A stretch of 64,000 nucleotides of DNA from Atkinsonella hypoxylon (GCA_000729835.1 JFHB01000173.1:1-64000); one strand, 5' to 3'. Counted from the first letter of the stretch, positions 12,131 through 25,017 are shown. Notes: generated by a model from the sequence alone, not told the origin. Made by a program: numbers and translations.

Positions 12131-12824
12131 TATTGAAAATAATAGGGATTACAGGACTAAATATCTAAGAGGGTAGTGGTCTCTTAGATTTAGCACCTGT
12201 AATTGCTCCTAGCAATTATCACGTAGTAGAAGCAGCAGCGGCCTAAATCAAGCTGTAGTGTATAGTACTAGATTACGTAGAGGCAATAGATAACTGTAAT
12301 AGTGGTATCTTTATATTGAGAGCGCTGTAACAAACAGTAAGGGTAGGATCTCGAATCTTTTTAGTCCCTTATAGACCTACTAACTATATTAGCGGGCTAT
12401 AGTCGCTAGAAGGGGCTTATAGGCCACTTTATAATTTTCGCAAAAAGATTTACTATATAAAAACAAAAAAATCGACTTACAGCTATATAAACGAGACGCC
12501 TATATGCATAATTTAACAAATTCTACTAATAACAAGCAACCCTTATAAGCAACTCTATCTAACAATTATACTATTAGATAGCTCTAATTCTTAGCTTTTA
12601 AATAGTATACTTCTTGAATTTCTACTATTGCTAGTTATAGAGAAAATCGCTATTAAAGTTAACTATAGGTTAGGCAACTTTGCCTTAGTTAATTCTAGAT
12701 GTTTTGCATCTAGTAACAGCAATATCTCTACTAAAAATTAACGTAACAAGACCTAATAAGGGTTACGTAATAGAGCAACTAGTAGGCATAAAAATAGGCT
12801 ATATAGAGTAGCTTATTTTTAACA
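12131..12824 (-). repeat. Copia A-2 3' LTR
   Basis: 694-bp LTR matching 53626-54319. The outer left part keeps ATCACGTAG and AAATCAAGC, which are mutated in the partner; the inner right part is mutated. It is followed by the internal CTCCCTCTAG (polypurine tract on the minus strand). Confidence 0.95.
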
Positions 12825-12974
12825 CTCCCTCTAGAAATGTAAGAAGTAACTAGTTCTATAAGCAACTTAGCTCCTTTAAAGGATATTTAAGTTAGAATTA
12901 ACTAACAAAAATACAGTACTAATAACAGAACTAAATAACATAACTAATTCCAGTAATTCCAAGGTAGTTATAGT

Positions 12975-15089
12975 TAAATATAACTAGTTGTTGTTAATTG
13001 TTTTTATTGTTTTCGATTTTTAACTGTTTTTTATTGCTTTTCGATTTTTTAAGTGTTTTTATTGCTTTTATAAGCTAGCTAGAAAGCTCTAGTAACTTAA
13101 TAAATTGTTAATACTTTTAAATAGCAAGAGGCTTAGTTAGGCTATCTACTAGCATCTAATTTATATTAATATAACTAACCTTAGCTATACCTTTACGAAT
13201 CTTTTCCCTAATGTAGTTAAACTTCAAAAGGGTGTGCTTAGTCCTACTATACAACGTTAGGTTATAAGCAGTAACTATAGCGCCTTAATTATTACACCTA
13301 ATAGGAACAGGAGGGGTTAAAGGCAGCTTTATCTCCTTAAAAAGGCTGTAGAGCCACTCTTATTCCCTAATAGCTTTAGATAATACATTAGATTCTATTT
13401 CTAATGTAGAAAGAGCAATAGTACTAGCTTTTTTCGATTTCTAGCTAATAGATCCACTAGCTAGCTTATATAGATAAGCATAAGTTAATTTAGAAGAGAC
13501 TTTATCACTAGCAAAATCGCTATTGCAATAACTAAGGAGGGTCTTAAGTACTTCTTTAGAGCTAGAAGCTTTAGAAGAAGACCCTAGTGGTATAGAATGC
13601 TTATAAATAATAGCAAAGCTTCTAGTACCACTTAAGTACCTTAGGAGGTGCTTAGAGGCGTTTAGGTGCTCTATATAGGGCTTAGCTAGGAAGGTTGATA
13701 GCTACTAAACAGAAAAAGCAATATTAGCCCTAGTTAGCAACATTAGGTACATTATAGTGCCTATTATGCTCTAATAAAGCTTATAATCGGATTTTAAGAG
13801 GAGTTTTATAACTAGTTGCTTTAGAATTCCTAGCTGTATAGGAATAGAAGCTGGCTTAGCATCTAGCATTTTAAATCTTTCTAGGGCTTCAAGGATGTAT
13901 TAAGATTAGTGGATTTTAATAGACCTTTTAGACCTATTACAGGTGATTTATACACCTAAAAAGAATTCTGCTAGTTCTCTATCTTCTATTAGATAGGCTT
14001 AATTTAGTAGCTTTTTAAGCTTATTAATATATTGTAAATTAGGCCCAATTAGAAGACAGTTATCTACATAAGTAGCAATATATATAGATGTAGCTGGGTT
14101 ATAAAAGACTGCTAGGTCTAATATAAGAGGTTTAAATCTATGCTTTTAAAGTAATTCTGTTAGAATTTGCTGCTATTCTCTAGAACTTTGCTTTAGACTA
14201 TAGAGGGATTTTTCTAGCTTAATTACTTGCTCTTTAGAGGGCTTATAATTACAGCTTTTTAGTAGCTTAGCTACTAATAGCGTTGCTTCTGCAAATTCAA
14301 CGAATCTATCTAGGATTTCTATATAAATAGCTTCTTTTAGCTTGCTATTTAAAAACGCTCCTATAAAATCGATTTACTTAACTTCCTAGTTATTAAAAGC
14401 TGCAAGAGCTAATAATATACGCTAGCTAGAAGGAATACTAGTTGCAGTAAAGGTCTCTAGGTAATCTTAACCTTCTATTTGCATAAATCCCTTAGCAATA
14501 AGGCAGGCCTTATATTTTATAGGATTATTTTCTTTATCCTCTTTTAGCCTATAGATAAGCCTATTCTTTAGAACTCTTCGGCCCTTAGGTACTTAGTCTT
14601 TCCCTATAAATTTAAAGGTTCTAGCAGCTAATAGCTGCTTAAATTCGCTATAGGTAGCTTCTATCTAATGCTGCTTAGCAGAGCTTTTTAGGGCTTGCTT
14701 CTACGTATTAGGAAGTTTATCCTAACTATTAGAAGTAATAGCTGCTTTAGTCCTTGCCTTAAAGCATAGATCCTTAATTAAGGAAAATATATCTCTATCT
14801 AAATCTATAGCATTAGCATTAGCTTCAGCTTCTATAGTAGCTTCTATAGGTGTTTCTATAGGTATAGGGGCTTTAGGGGCCTCTATAGCTTCTATAGAGT
14901 TGCTTAGTAGAAGAGCTTGATTTTCTACAGGTTCTAGTAGATGATTCGGCACATCTAGATGACTAGGATAAGGATACTTAGGAGTATAATTATCTTCTAA
15001 CTGCTGGTTATTGATTTCTCCCTCTAAAGGATTATCCACTATAGAACTAATAGGAACCTTAGGGATGCCCTATAAAATAGAACCTATTC
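12975..15089 (-). pseudogene. Copia A-2 pol 3' half (linker, reverse transcriptase, RNase H)
   Basis: Closely matches 3530-5682 of Copia A-1. The integrase-RT linker is open over 15039-14722 (starts MDNPLEGEINNQQLEDNY and carries EAPKAPIPIETPIEA repeats). The RT box at 14070-14059 reads YVDN. Stops are at Gln/Trp positions. It ends abruptly at 15089, where the Copia C LTR begins; the last bases before the join are CTATTC. Confidence 0.85.
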
Positions 15090-15612
15090 TATCAAAAGGT
15101 GTGGAGAAGAGATAACAGAAGAGAGAGAAGATGAAGAAGCTTCTAGTGTGTAGAAGAGTGTGTATTGCTTGCTTGATTCCTCTAACTTAGGAGGGAGGAA
15201 GCGGCCTATATATAGCTAATTCTAAGAGAGGAAGAAAGAGAAGAGAAGAAGGAAAAACAAGAAGGGGGATAGCTAAATACCCGAAAATCCTGCAGCTTAT
15301 AGAGCGAGAGAATTCCAAGAGATACTAAGTAATCTATTGCACTACCTCTATAAGAGGGGCTAATATTAGTGTGTATAGAGCCCTATAACAAAGGAAAGAT
15401 AACAGACTAGATAACCCTTGTTGTATTCTATCCTAGTCCACTACACCTACTTGTTTCCTACACTTAGTTGTTGTAACTAAGTTCCTTTGTGCTACTATTA
15501 GAGTAATTATGCTGGTAACAGCTGTTAGAGCTAATGTTGCGTAAAGCTAGTGATGTTAGTATCGCTAGTGTTGTAGTTATTCTTAGCACTAGTGTTAAAG
15601 CTACTTTTGATA
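15090..15612 (-). repeat. Copia C 3' LTR
   Basis: 523 bp bounded by TATCAAAAG and CTTTTGATA, a perfect 9-bp inverted repeat without the usual TG...CA. Positions 15090-15510 match 30372-30792. The left part is less mutated than its partner; the right part of the shared stretch is more mutated. Confidence 0.8.
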
Positions 15613-15649
15613 TACCCCCTTAGATAGGTTGTTGGTTAACAAGCTATTT

Positions 15650-17438
15650 ATTCCTCTTTAGAGTCTTTAAGCTCTTTAAGCTTAATAAGACTTTTTATAT
15701 CTATAAGACCAAGTTAATTACAGAAGGTAATAAATTTCTAACCAATAAGAGCTTTAGTGAGTCTATTAGCAACTATATCTACTGTTAGTGTATAAGAGAG
15801 CTAGAAGAGGCCTTCTTTATAGGCCTAATGAAGCCAACAGTTGTGAATATTAATGTGTTTTAAAGCGGTCTTAATTTAAGAAATATTGAGAGTTATAAGA
15901 CAAATTGTTTAAAGGTTATTGCATTAGATAACAGAGGGTTAGTTGCTAATATCTAGCTTAAGACCTAATTAGTTAAGAAGCCTAAATACAGAGATTAAGT
16001 CTTTTGCTGTTGTAGAAAGAGCTAAAAGCTCTGCTTCTGTAGAGGAAGTTGTAACTGTAGGTTGCTTAGTTGCTTGCTAATTAATTGCTCTACTGAAGAG
16101 ACTAAAGAAAGAGCCTTATAACGATTTACAGGTTTCTTTATTGTTAGCGTAGGCAGCATTAGAAGCTACTATAAGCTCTTGTTAGTTGCTATTAGAGAAT
16201 TAAATAGCAAGAAATCAAGTGAGAAAGAGGTAGATAACTACTCCTACAGCTACTTTATAGTAATATTTAGAGGGATTCTAAAGGTGCTTAAAGAGTCTAG
16301 ATACAGCAAGAGCTATATCTAGCCTTGTTATTGTAGAAGGGTAGTTAATAGAACTAACAAGCTTCTAATACTAGTATATCTGTTGAGAAGAGGCTTATTG
16401 CTGGTTCCTTTTAAGTTGTTGTTCTAGAATTAGGTAGGTTTTCTTAGGTATCTTTCTAGAGAGAAATTCGTTGGCAATTTTCTCTATATAAGAGTCTTGT
16501 AAATGCTAGGTCTTTTGAAGCTTTTAATTGCAGATAATTTAAATTCTAAGAAACTACTTTAAATCCCCTAGGATCTTTATTTTGTAACTGTCTTAAAGTC
16601 CTTGTGCAATTTCTTGTGCCTTATCCCTGTTTTTAGATTAGAAGATAAGTACAATATTATCTATAAAGTAGAAGATAACTACTATATCTAAAATTATAAT
16701 ACAAGGGTCTTCTATAACTACCTATAGTTATAGTTTTTAAAGAGTTAAAGAGAGATCTTTCTGCTAGAGATAGGGGGATCTCCTTAGGCTATATAGAGCC
16801 CTAAGAAGCAATAAAGCCTATCCTAGTTTCTTAAATCCATTAGGATAATTAATGTAAATAGTTTTATCTTAAAGACTATTAGTAAAGGTAGAGACAGCGT
16901 CTATTTAGATAGAATTAAGGTCGAATTTCGTTAGAATTGCTATAAGGATTTAAAAGGATCTAGCTGCAAGGGTTGCTACATAAGTCTCTTTTAAGCTTAT
17001 AGGTTAAAGGTCTCCTTTTACATAGATTCTAGCTTTAAATTGAGTAAGGTATCCGTGCTTATTGAATTTATACTTAAAGACCTAGGTAAGAGGAATTAGC
17101 TTATATCCAGTAGGAAGATCTATAACTGGTGTTAGTTAAAAGGTTCCCTTTTCCTAGTTATTATTGAATTCCTTTATTGCTGCCTCTTTAAACTCGTTAA
17201 CGAATTAGTGCTGTTGTAGCTCTTTCTAGTTCCTAGGTTTAGGGGGAAGATTCCGTTGATGAAGTCTTTCCTTTATGCCTAGTAGGAAGCTACTAGCAAA
17301 GGCGAAGTTAGAAGAATTATAGGTAGCTAGTCTTACTGACCTACAAGGGTTAGTTGGTTGTAGAAGCTGTTAAGGAAGAGACTAAGGCTCTAGACTTAGT
17401 GTTAGTAACTGGGAAGGTTCCTGTTGTTAAGGAGGTTC
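15650..17438 (-). pseudogene. Copia C reverse transcriptase and RNase H
   Basis: The minus strand reads as a Copia RVT_2 domain: a KARIYVKGDL start near 17020, TYVATLAARSF, then RALYSLRRSP, the catalytic box FIDN at 16667-16656 (second Asp replaced by Asn), and an RNase H part ending in TTSSTEAELLALSTTAKD near 16060-16010. The order and spacing are those of Ty1/Copia pol. Many in-frame stops lie at Gln/Trp positions. The C-terminal end reaches about 15650, close to the polypurine tract at 15623-15613. The upstream end is cut at 17443 by a solo LTR and resumes at 18156. Confidence 0.85.
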
Positions 17439-17443
17439 CTTAT

Positions 17444-18150
17444 TGTTAAAAATAAGCTACCCTGTATAGCCTATTTTTATGCTTGCTAGTTGCCTGTTAG
17501 TTGCTCTATCACGTGACCCTAACTAGGTCTTGTTACGTTGATTTTTAGTAGAGATATCGCTGTTACTAGATGCAAAACATCTAGAATCGACTAAGGCAAA
17601 GTTGCCTAACCTATAGTTAACTTTAACAGCGATTTTCTCTACAACTAGCAGTAGTAGAAATTCAAGAAGTATACTATTTAAAAGCTAAGAATTAGGGCTA
17701 TCTAATAGTATAATTGTTAGATAGAGTTGCTTATAAGGGTTGCTTGTTATTAGTAGAATTTGTTAAATTGTGCACATAGGCGTCTCGTTTGTATAGCTAT
17801 AAGTCGATTTTTTTGTTTTTATATAGTAAATCTTTTTGCGGAAATTATAAAGTAGCCTACAAGCCCCTTCTAGCGACTACAGCCCGCTAATATAGTTAGT
17901 AGGTCTATAAGGGACTGGAAAGATTTAAGATCCTACCCTTACTTATTCGTTACAGCGCTCTTAATATAAGATACTACTATTATTATAGTTATCTACTGCC
18001 TCTACGTGATCTATACTATACACTACAGCTTGATTTAGGCCGCTGCTGCTTCCACTACGTGATAATTGCTAGGAGCAATTACAGGTGCTAAATCTAAGAG
18101 ACCACTACCCTCTTAGATATCTAGTCCTGTAATCCCTATTATTTTCAATA
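17444..18150 (+). repeat. Solo Copia A LTR inserted in Copia C
   Basis: 707-bp LTR, TGTTAAAAAT...ATTTTCAATA, flanked by a perfect 5-bp target duplication CTTAT (17439-17443 and 18151-18155). It is nearly free of RIP along its whole length. It carries about 11 extra bases around 17481-17505, giving two TAGTTGC copies, which the full-length elements lack but the other solo LTR shares. Three short hairpins are visible: CTAGATG/CATCTAG at 17566-17584, AGGCAA/TTGCCT at 17594-17607 and TAATTGCT/AGCAATTA at 18063-18081. Confidence 0.95.
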
Positions 18151-18155
18151 CTTAT

Positions 18156-19445
18156 CTATAGAGGGTTCTATAGAGGAAGTAAAGTCTTAGTATTCTTCTG
18201 GGTTCAAAACAGGTAGAAGCTGCACTTCTATAAGTGTAGTTAGTTGGAAGTCTTCGAATTCAAAGGTTAATTTAATGTGTGCTGGAAGCTGTATTTAAAC
18301 CTCTTGTTAAATAGGTTGCTTTTCGTGTGAGTTGTAGAAGGAAGATTCGTTGAAAGTAATGTCTCTTACTCTTCTAATCTCGTTTTTCGTTGGAATCTAG
18401 ATGCAGAAGATGTTCGAGGAATCGTAACCAACTAGGTAACTAATCTCTGCATAGGGTGAAGTTTTAAGTTCTCGTTTAGCTGTGTTCTTAAGAGCTTCTG
18501 TTGTAAGAGGATAAGCTCTACAACTAAAGGCTTTAAGGAAAGAGATATCTAGCTTAAGAAAGCTAGAATATCTAGTATCCTTGTTGTTTTCAGAAAGCTA
18601 AGTGTGGAATACCTAAAAAGGGGTCTTCTAATCTATGCCTTATTAAGGGGTTCTGTTGTATAAGAACGTTGCTGTTTTCTAGAGTTTAGGCCATAATTTA
18701 GAAGGCAAATTCAAGGAAAGCTGTAAGGTTCTAGCTTTAGTAGCTATTATACCCCCTGATCTTTTAGCTTAACTATTTTAGGCTGAGGTATATAGTGCTG
18801 TTAGCTTGTCTTTAATTCCTTATTGCTGGATCTAGGTTGTGTAGTCTTATTGAAGACCTCTTTTGTTGTCTCAATAGATAACACAGATATCTAGTTGCTA
18901 CTGTCTCTTTATGTAGTTGTTAAAGACTTTAAGCTTTAAGACTAACTCTTATTAAGTTAAAGAAAACAAAGGATAATACGTAATTATCTTTGTGAAATCG
19001 TCCTTTATTAGAAGAGCTAAATTGGAACTGTTGTATCCTTGTTCCAGCTTAAAGATATCGATAAAGACTTTCTAGAAGGGCCTAGGACTAGAGCCTAGAG
19101 GAGGTTCTCTATTGATTTTCCTAGTTGCCTTTAAAAGAGAACAAGCTTTACATTCGATTTTTGTAAATCCAGTGACCTTAGCTCCTATAGTTGCTTCTAC
19201 TAGGTGTTTAAGAGCTTCCTTATTAGGATGCCTTAATCGTTAATGCTATAGGTCTGCTGAAGCTAAAGAAGTTGTTGAAAAGGAACCATTAAGTTAATCG
19301 TTGATTTCGTTGAATTCAATAGTTAGTTGCCCGTAGTTCCTTATTGTTTAAAAGAGGTTGCTTAAGTCTTTTGTAACCCAACCTGTCTTTAGATTCCAGT
19401 TGTATCTAGCTTGTAGAAGCTTATCCAGGCTTGCTACATTAGTGT
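18156..19445 (-). pseudogene. Copia C integrase region
   Basis: Continuation of Copia C pol between the RT part (ending at 17443) and the protease part (starting 28247). The minus strand reads in pieces as a retroviral-type integrase and its C-terminal extension, including a TLENSNVLIQQNPLIRHRL stretch near 18680-18625. The catalytic DDE triad cannot be placed with confidence because of stops and substitutions. The identity rests mainly on position within the element. Cut by Gypsy B-1 at 19450. Confidence 0.65.
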
Positions 19446-19450
19446 GGAAT

Positions 19451-19772
19451 TGTAACGGACTGGCCTAGGAGCTGCTACTAACTAGCGTCTATAATGAGAA
19501 CTATAATTATAGGGAGGAAAGAGGGAAGAGAGAAGGAACTAGAAGCCTCTCTATACCCCTGTACTATATATCTAGGGGTAGGTCTATCCCCTTAGGAGCC
19601 CCTTTTAGCACGTGCTCTATAGCTAAGGTTCTCTCTCTAGGGCCTAGTAAAGTCCAGCTAACCCCTAAATAAATGCAGCTTACTTCTATCTCTTTACTAT
19701 ATAGATCTTTATCTCTCTTCTACTGTTCTCTCTTTACTAAAAGACTTAAGCCTAAGGCTTAAGTCTATAATA
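19451..19772 (-). repeat. Gypsy B-1 3' LTR
   Basis: 322 bp. The outer left end keeps TGTAACGGACTGGCC; the inner right end is mutated (AAGTCTATAATA versus GAGTCCATAACA in the partner). Confidence 0.95.
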
Positions 19773-22130
19773 TACTCTCTTTCTCCTTCTAGCCTCTATA
19801 ACAATCCCTTTATTATCTTTAGTAAGTACTATAAATTGCAGCTAATTCTCTATTTACTCTCTCTTTATATTTCCTCTATTATTTACTTATAAAAAATAGA
19901 GAGTATAATATCTACGCCTAAGCGCTTTACTTTAGCTGTTTTATTGCTACACTAACGTACTATTTATACTTTATATAGTATTATAGAGCTAATATATAAA
20001 TAAACGTTTGCTCTACCTCCCTTCTCTCTAATTGCTTATAGCACCTTAGTAACAGCTGTCTATTGCTCTACTAACTAACCTATTAGTTGCGCTATAATAG
20101 TTTAATTACGCCCCTTTGCTTAATTGTACTCTTTTAGGGTCTATTAACCCCCTACCTCTCTCTGCCTTATAAGCCTCTATATATAATTATTAGTTATTTA
20201 ACTAGTATATAGGCGCTAGCTGTAATATTAGTGTTACTAGCGTATAAACTGCCTATATTTCTAGGTCTCTTTATGTTTAAAGTAATTATTGTATAACAAT
20301 CTCTTTTATTAACTAGGAGGCACTCTCTCTCTTTTGTTTCTATTGCTGTTGTAAACAGTTATTAGTTATATATAACCTATTTATATATAAAGGGCGTTAT
20401 TAAGGGTGTAGAGTGCAAACGTTTATTGTTAGTGTTATTCTCTTAGTGTGCAATAAACTAACGCTAGTAAAGCGTAAATAGTTATTGTTATTATTATCCC
20501 TTTAGCGCATAATAAACTAATAGCTAGCTCTTAGCTGTTTTTAATATAAAAATAAATAATTTCTTCTCTCTTTTCTTTATCTTTTTCTTCCTTCTTTATA
20601 TCTTATTTTACCTCTATATTATAACTAAATAGTTCTATTATTATTTCCTAAAATTCCTTTTTACGCTATATAGCTACTACTGCTTCTTTTAATGTAAAAG
20701 GACTCTCTTCTATTGTAACTAAATAGGATTTATCTAACTGTAAGTAGCTAGCTAATTAAAACCGCAAAATATTATTCTATTAGCCTAGAGTACGCTACTC
20801 TTTTATCTATATATAGCTTCTTCTCTTACTAACCTAGAATATATCTAGAACTTTAATAGCTATATTACTAGCGCTAGTGCCCTTACTGCTCCTACTTCTA
20901 TAGCGCTAATAGTCCCTTATTGCTGCTATATCTATAGTTTCTTTATATAAAAGAACTTAAATAATTTAGAGCTATTTAATAGTAATATCCTTAAAGATAT
21001 TTATATACTATATTATAACAACCTTTATAAGAAGAGCTTATATAACTGCTGTTCTAGCTAAAGGAGAGAATACTAACTATATATATAGAGGTATAGAGGC
21101 TATATATAGAATTTAAGCCTCTTTACTAAGCATTTTTACCTATAGCATTACTTTACTAGAATATAGGAACTTACTAACTAAAGTTTTATAGTTAAGTTTA
21201 TATTAATTCTTTCTTACTTTAGCTAACTTACCTACTAAACTATCTTTACCTATAAGTTCTTAAATATATATAACTACTATAATACTATACTTAAGGATGT
21301 ACTTACTACTAATTATATAGAAAAGAAGGTTATACTCTCTCTTTCTCTTTATTATATAACTTAAGCTAGTAGCTCTTTTATACTTACTCTTTTTCCTTCT
21401 ATAATTTATAAGAGCACTATAGCCTCTATTGTTCTAAAGAACAATAAGTTTAACCTTAATAAGTATAAGTATATCTCTATAGATATTAATAATAACTTTT
21501 TATTGCTCTTTACACTTACTACTACTACTGCTATTACTATACCTTTATTATTGCCTCTACCTATACTTACACCTTATTATATACTATTAACCTTTACTAC
21601 TACTACCTCCTTACTGCTATATAAGGCTTCTTTACTGCTATATATTATCCCTTTACCCTTATAGAATAACCTTAAGGTAATACACTAGAAATATATCTAC
21701 CTTTAGGTAGAGCTTAAAAGCTTAAACTACTTATAGTGCTAACTACTATCTATATTTCTAGAGTATATAACTTTAACCTAGCTTACTACTTTCTCTACCT
21801 TCTCTTTCTCTATTTTTCTCTCTTTAAGAACTATACCTTTACGCTTAAAGCATTAAGCTATTTAAGATATTATATTCTTACCTATACCTACTAGAGTAAA
21901 GCCTTAATCTAGAGCGCTAGTTACATTCTTACCTACTCTAGCTTCTATACTTTCTGCTAGCACTACTATTCTAGCTCTAGCTTCTATACTACTTTAGAGA
22001 CACTATATAGCTCCTCTAGCTTCTATTCTATAACTACTTAAAGAGCAGTAAAGCGCCTTTTAGGTAGCTATACCTTTACACTATAAGCACTAATGCCCCT
22101 TTACTACTTACTAAGGAATTTCTTTTGTTT
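19773..22130. other. Unassigned 2.3-kb internal region of Gypsy B-1 between pol and 3' LTR
   Basis: Lies after the chromodomain and before the 3' LTR of Gypsy B-1, in a place where most Ty3/Gypsy elements have only a short untranslated stretch. It is extremely TpA-rich. The minus strand gives broken, charged, Gln/Lys/Val-rich runs and the plus strand gives broken Leu/Thr-rich runs (for example near 21500-21640), but neither matches a family I recognise. A run of T (about 22128-22142) marks its right end. It may be a third ORF, an antisense ORF or a decayed insertion. Confidence 0.5.
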
Positions 22131-22139
22131 TTTTTTTTT

Positions 22140-25012
22140 TTTATAGTAATTATATAGGCCTCTATAAAGGAGAGTTTATTTTCTTTTATTTTTAGTTAAG
22201 AATAATTAAGTTATTATTAAAGTCTATATAAAATTTTACTGTACTTTTACTAAGCTTATTATTAAATTAAGTGTTCTTTTACTATAACTTAAATTAATTT
22301 AGTACCTCTATATTAAAAAAGTTTTTTAGTAGTTTCTATATAGGCTAAATAAATTCTACCTACTTAATAAGCACTTAATAGTGTTTTTCTTAGCCTAAAG
22401 CGTTTTTAGTAGCTAGAATTTTCTTTACTTTATATTCTTTAAGGGATAAATTAATATCTATTATAGTTAGCTTAAAACTAGGTCTTAAGTTTACTAACTA
22501 CTAGAAAAGTAAGGGGTTTATTACTACTTACTTAATAAGGTTAATATAGAAGACTAGGTAAATTTCTAGTAGAATATTTAATTTTATAGTTAAAGGTATT
22601 AGTATATTTATAACTATATACTTTACTATAACTTAATTAAGTTTTTAACTTAAGTAGTTTATTTTAATATAATAGAGTGTTAGCTAAACTAAGTTCTTTA
22701 CTTTATACTATTCTACTAGCTTATAGCTTCTATTTAACTGCTTTTACTATTTTTACTAGGTAAAGTTAATTATAGCTTAAGCAATATTTATACTCTTTTA
22801 TAGTTATTTAAGGAACGCTAAAGTTTATCTCTTATATAAAACTTAAGACTTCTTTTTATCTATAAGCTTCTAAATAAAGTCTATATTATACCTATATATT
22901 GCCTAGTTTAAGCTTATACCTATTACTAAGGAGTTTCTATTATTAATAGCTAGCTAGTATATAGAAAGGTATTTAGGCTAGTTAAACTATAAAAAGGCAA
23001 CTATAACCTATAGAATTGCCTATACTTCTTAATTAACTCTCTCTATTCTACTGTTTATTTATAGGTAGTAGGAAGTAAATAGTAATTATTTAATTCTAAT
23101 AAGGCAATAAAGAGTAGTTTAAAATGTACTTAATTAGTTTAAACTATAATTAGAGATAATTTATTTTAAGAACCTATAGAACTACTATTAATAATACTTA
23201 AACTATAGAGTATATTCCTTTATCTCTATAGAGGTTATTGCTTTTAACTATATATACTTTAAAAGTTAGTTAGTAATAACTATTAAGTAAGAGAGTGCAG
23301 CCTAGCTTAGCGCTAGTAAATCTATTATAAAATCTATAGAGATCTATAACTAATACCTATTTAGCGCTAAAATAGGTTATAATAGGCCTTACTGCAACCT
23401 CCTACTTTTCTAGCTGCTGTAATAGTAGCAGTTTTAAATATATTAAGCAATATCTTAGGACAGCCTATTTTAGTAGTAGTTATATATTAATACCTAAAAT
23501 GTAGTATTTTATCCTAGGTAGCCTAATATTAGTAACTTATATATTTTATGTATTAATATAGTAGTTAATAGCTTATACTTAAGAACCTAGAGGCAGCTCT
23601 AGTAAACTAGCGCCCCTTATATATTAAGGGTGTAGTCTACAATCTATTCTTATATCTTTACCTCTAATAGAAACCTTCTTTCTCTCTTCTAGACTGCATT
23701 TAACCTTATTAGATATACTAGGTCTTTCTATACTCCTTAGTTCTATAAGCTCTATAAGTGTTTATCTAGAAATAGTATTATTCTAGCTAGCACCTATAAA
23801 GCCTTAGCTAGTTAACTTTTTAGCATTACTTTACTAGCTGTTTCTACTGTAATATCTTCTATAACCTCCTCCTCCTCCTTATCTCTATAGAGAGTGCTAA
23901 AACAGCTAATAGAGAGAGGCTAAAGAACCTAGCCTATCTATAGCGTTACTTCTTCTTAATCTTACTCTTATTATAATAATATATTTAGTTGCTCTACCTA
24001 TAGCCCTAAGTAGTATTATAGGTAGTAGTTAAAGAGAGAGAGAAGCTCTACCTACTTAGCCTAACGCTTAAAGATCTTTTATAGAGATATAAAGTATTCT
24101 AGATTCTTATAGTTAGTAAGAATTATAAAGAGGTACACTACTTTCTATAACTTTACTGCTTAGGCTTTAAGGCAAAATATTATTGCTAAGAGCTTCTTAT
24201 TGTAAATAGTATAGTTACGCTAAGCTAGAGATAACCTTACTAAATAGTATACTATAGGCTAAAGCACGCTAGCTTTATTATATTAGAATAAATAGCTACT
24301 AAGGGCCTCTTTTAAGCAATTAGCCTTTACTACTGTATCTTTCTTAGGGTTCTATTAGGCTAAAACTAGGTATAAAGTAAAGGCTTCCTTAAGCTTTATA
24401 AATAACCTCTTACACTTCTTTATTTACTAAAATAGAACTCTCTTCTTTATTAAATTAACTAAAGGCTCTATAATACCTAAGAAATCTAATATAAAGTTAC
24501 AGTAAAAGTTTATAAATCTAAGAAAGCTTTATACCCTTTATAACTTAGTAGGAGCTTACTACTTTTAAATAACTATAATCTTCTCTAGATTTAGGTGTAT
24601 CTCCCTCCTTACTATAACTATAAAGCTAAGGTATTTAACTTTAGTTATAATAAAGTAGTATTTCTTAAGATCTAAGTGTAGCTCTACTAGCTATAACTTT
24701 TCTAAGATCCTCTATACCTTATGTATATAGTTTTTCCTAGAACCCTTTATATAAATAAGGACGTTATTTAAATAAGCAGTTATATAATCCCTAAGGGCCT
24801 CTTCTAGTGCACTATTAATGTATTATTAGAATATAGCTAGGGCCTCTACTAACCTAAAGGGGTAAACTAGCTATTTAAAGAGGCTAAACTAGGTGTAGAA
24901 CGCTGTAAGGTGCTCCTTACTGTCTGCTATCTAAATCCTATAGAAGGCTAACTGTACGTTTAGCTTAGTGAACTAACGTACCTCTAATAACAACCTAAGC
25001 GTCTCTTTTATT
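22140..25012 (-). pseudogene. Gypsy B-1 pol: RT C-terminus, RNase H, integrase and chromodomain
   Basis: The minus strand begins with the RT palm: DYITAYLNNVLIYIKGSRKN, with the YxDD box at 24774-24763 as YLNN (both Asp lost). A long fairly readable connection/RNase H part follows (24600-24000), then integrase (about 23900-22600). The last recognisable domain is a chromodomain near 22470-22270: EYKVKKILATKNALG, then VLIK and a tryptophan-position stop, as in the heterochromatin-binding tail of chromoviral integrases. The N-terminal RT portion lies beyond the solo LTR at 25734. Confidence 0.85.
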
Positions 25013-25017
25013 AAGGG

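Noticed and set aside
22128..22142. Poly(A) tail of a LINE-type insertion
   Set aside because: On the minus strand the A-run follows directly on the Gypsy B-1 chromodomain end, with no LINE coding sequence or target duplication seen.
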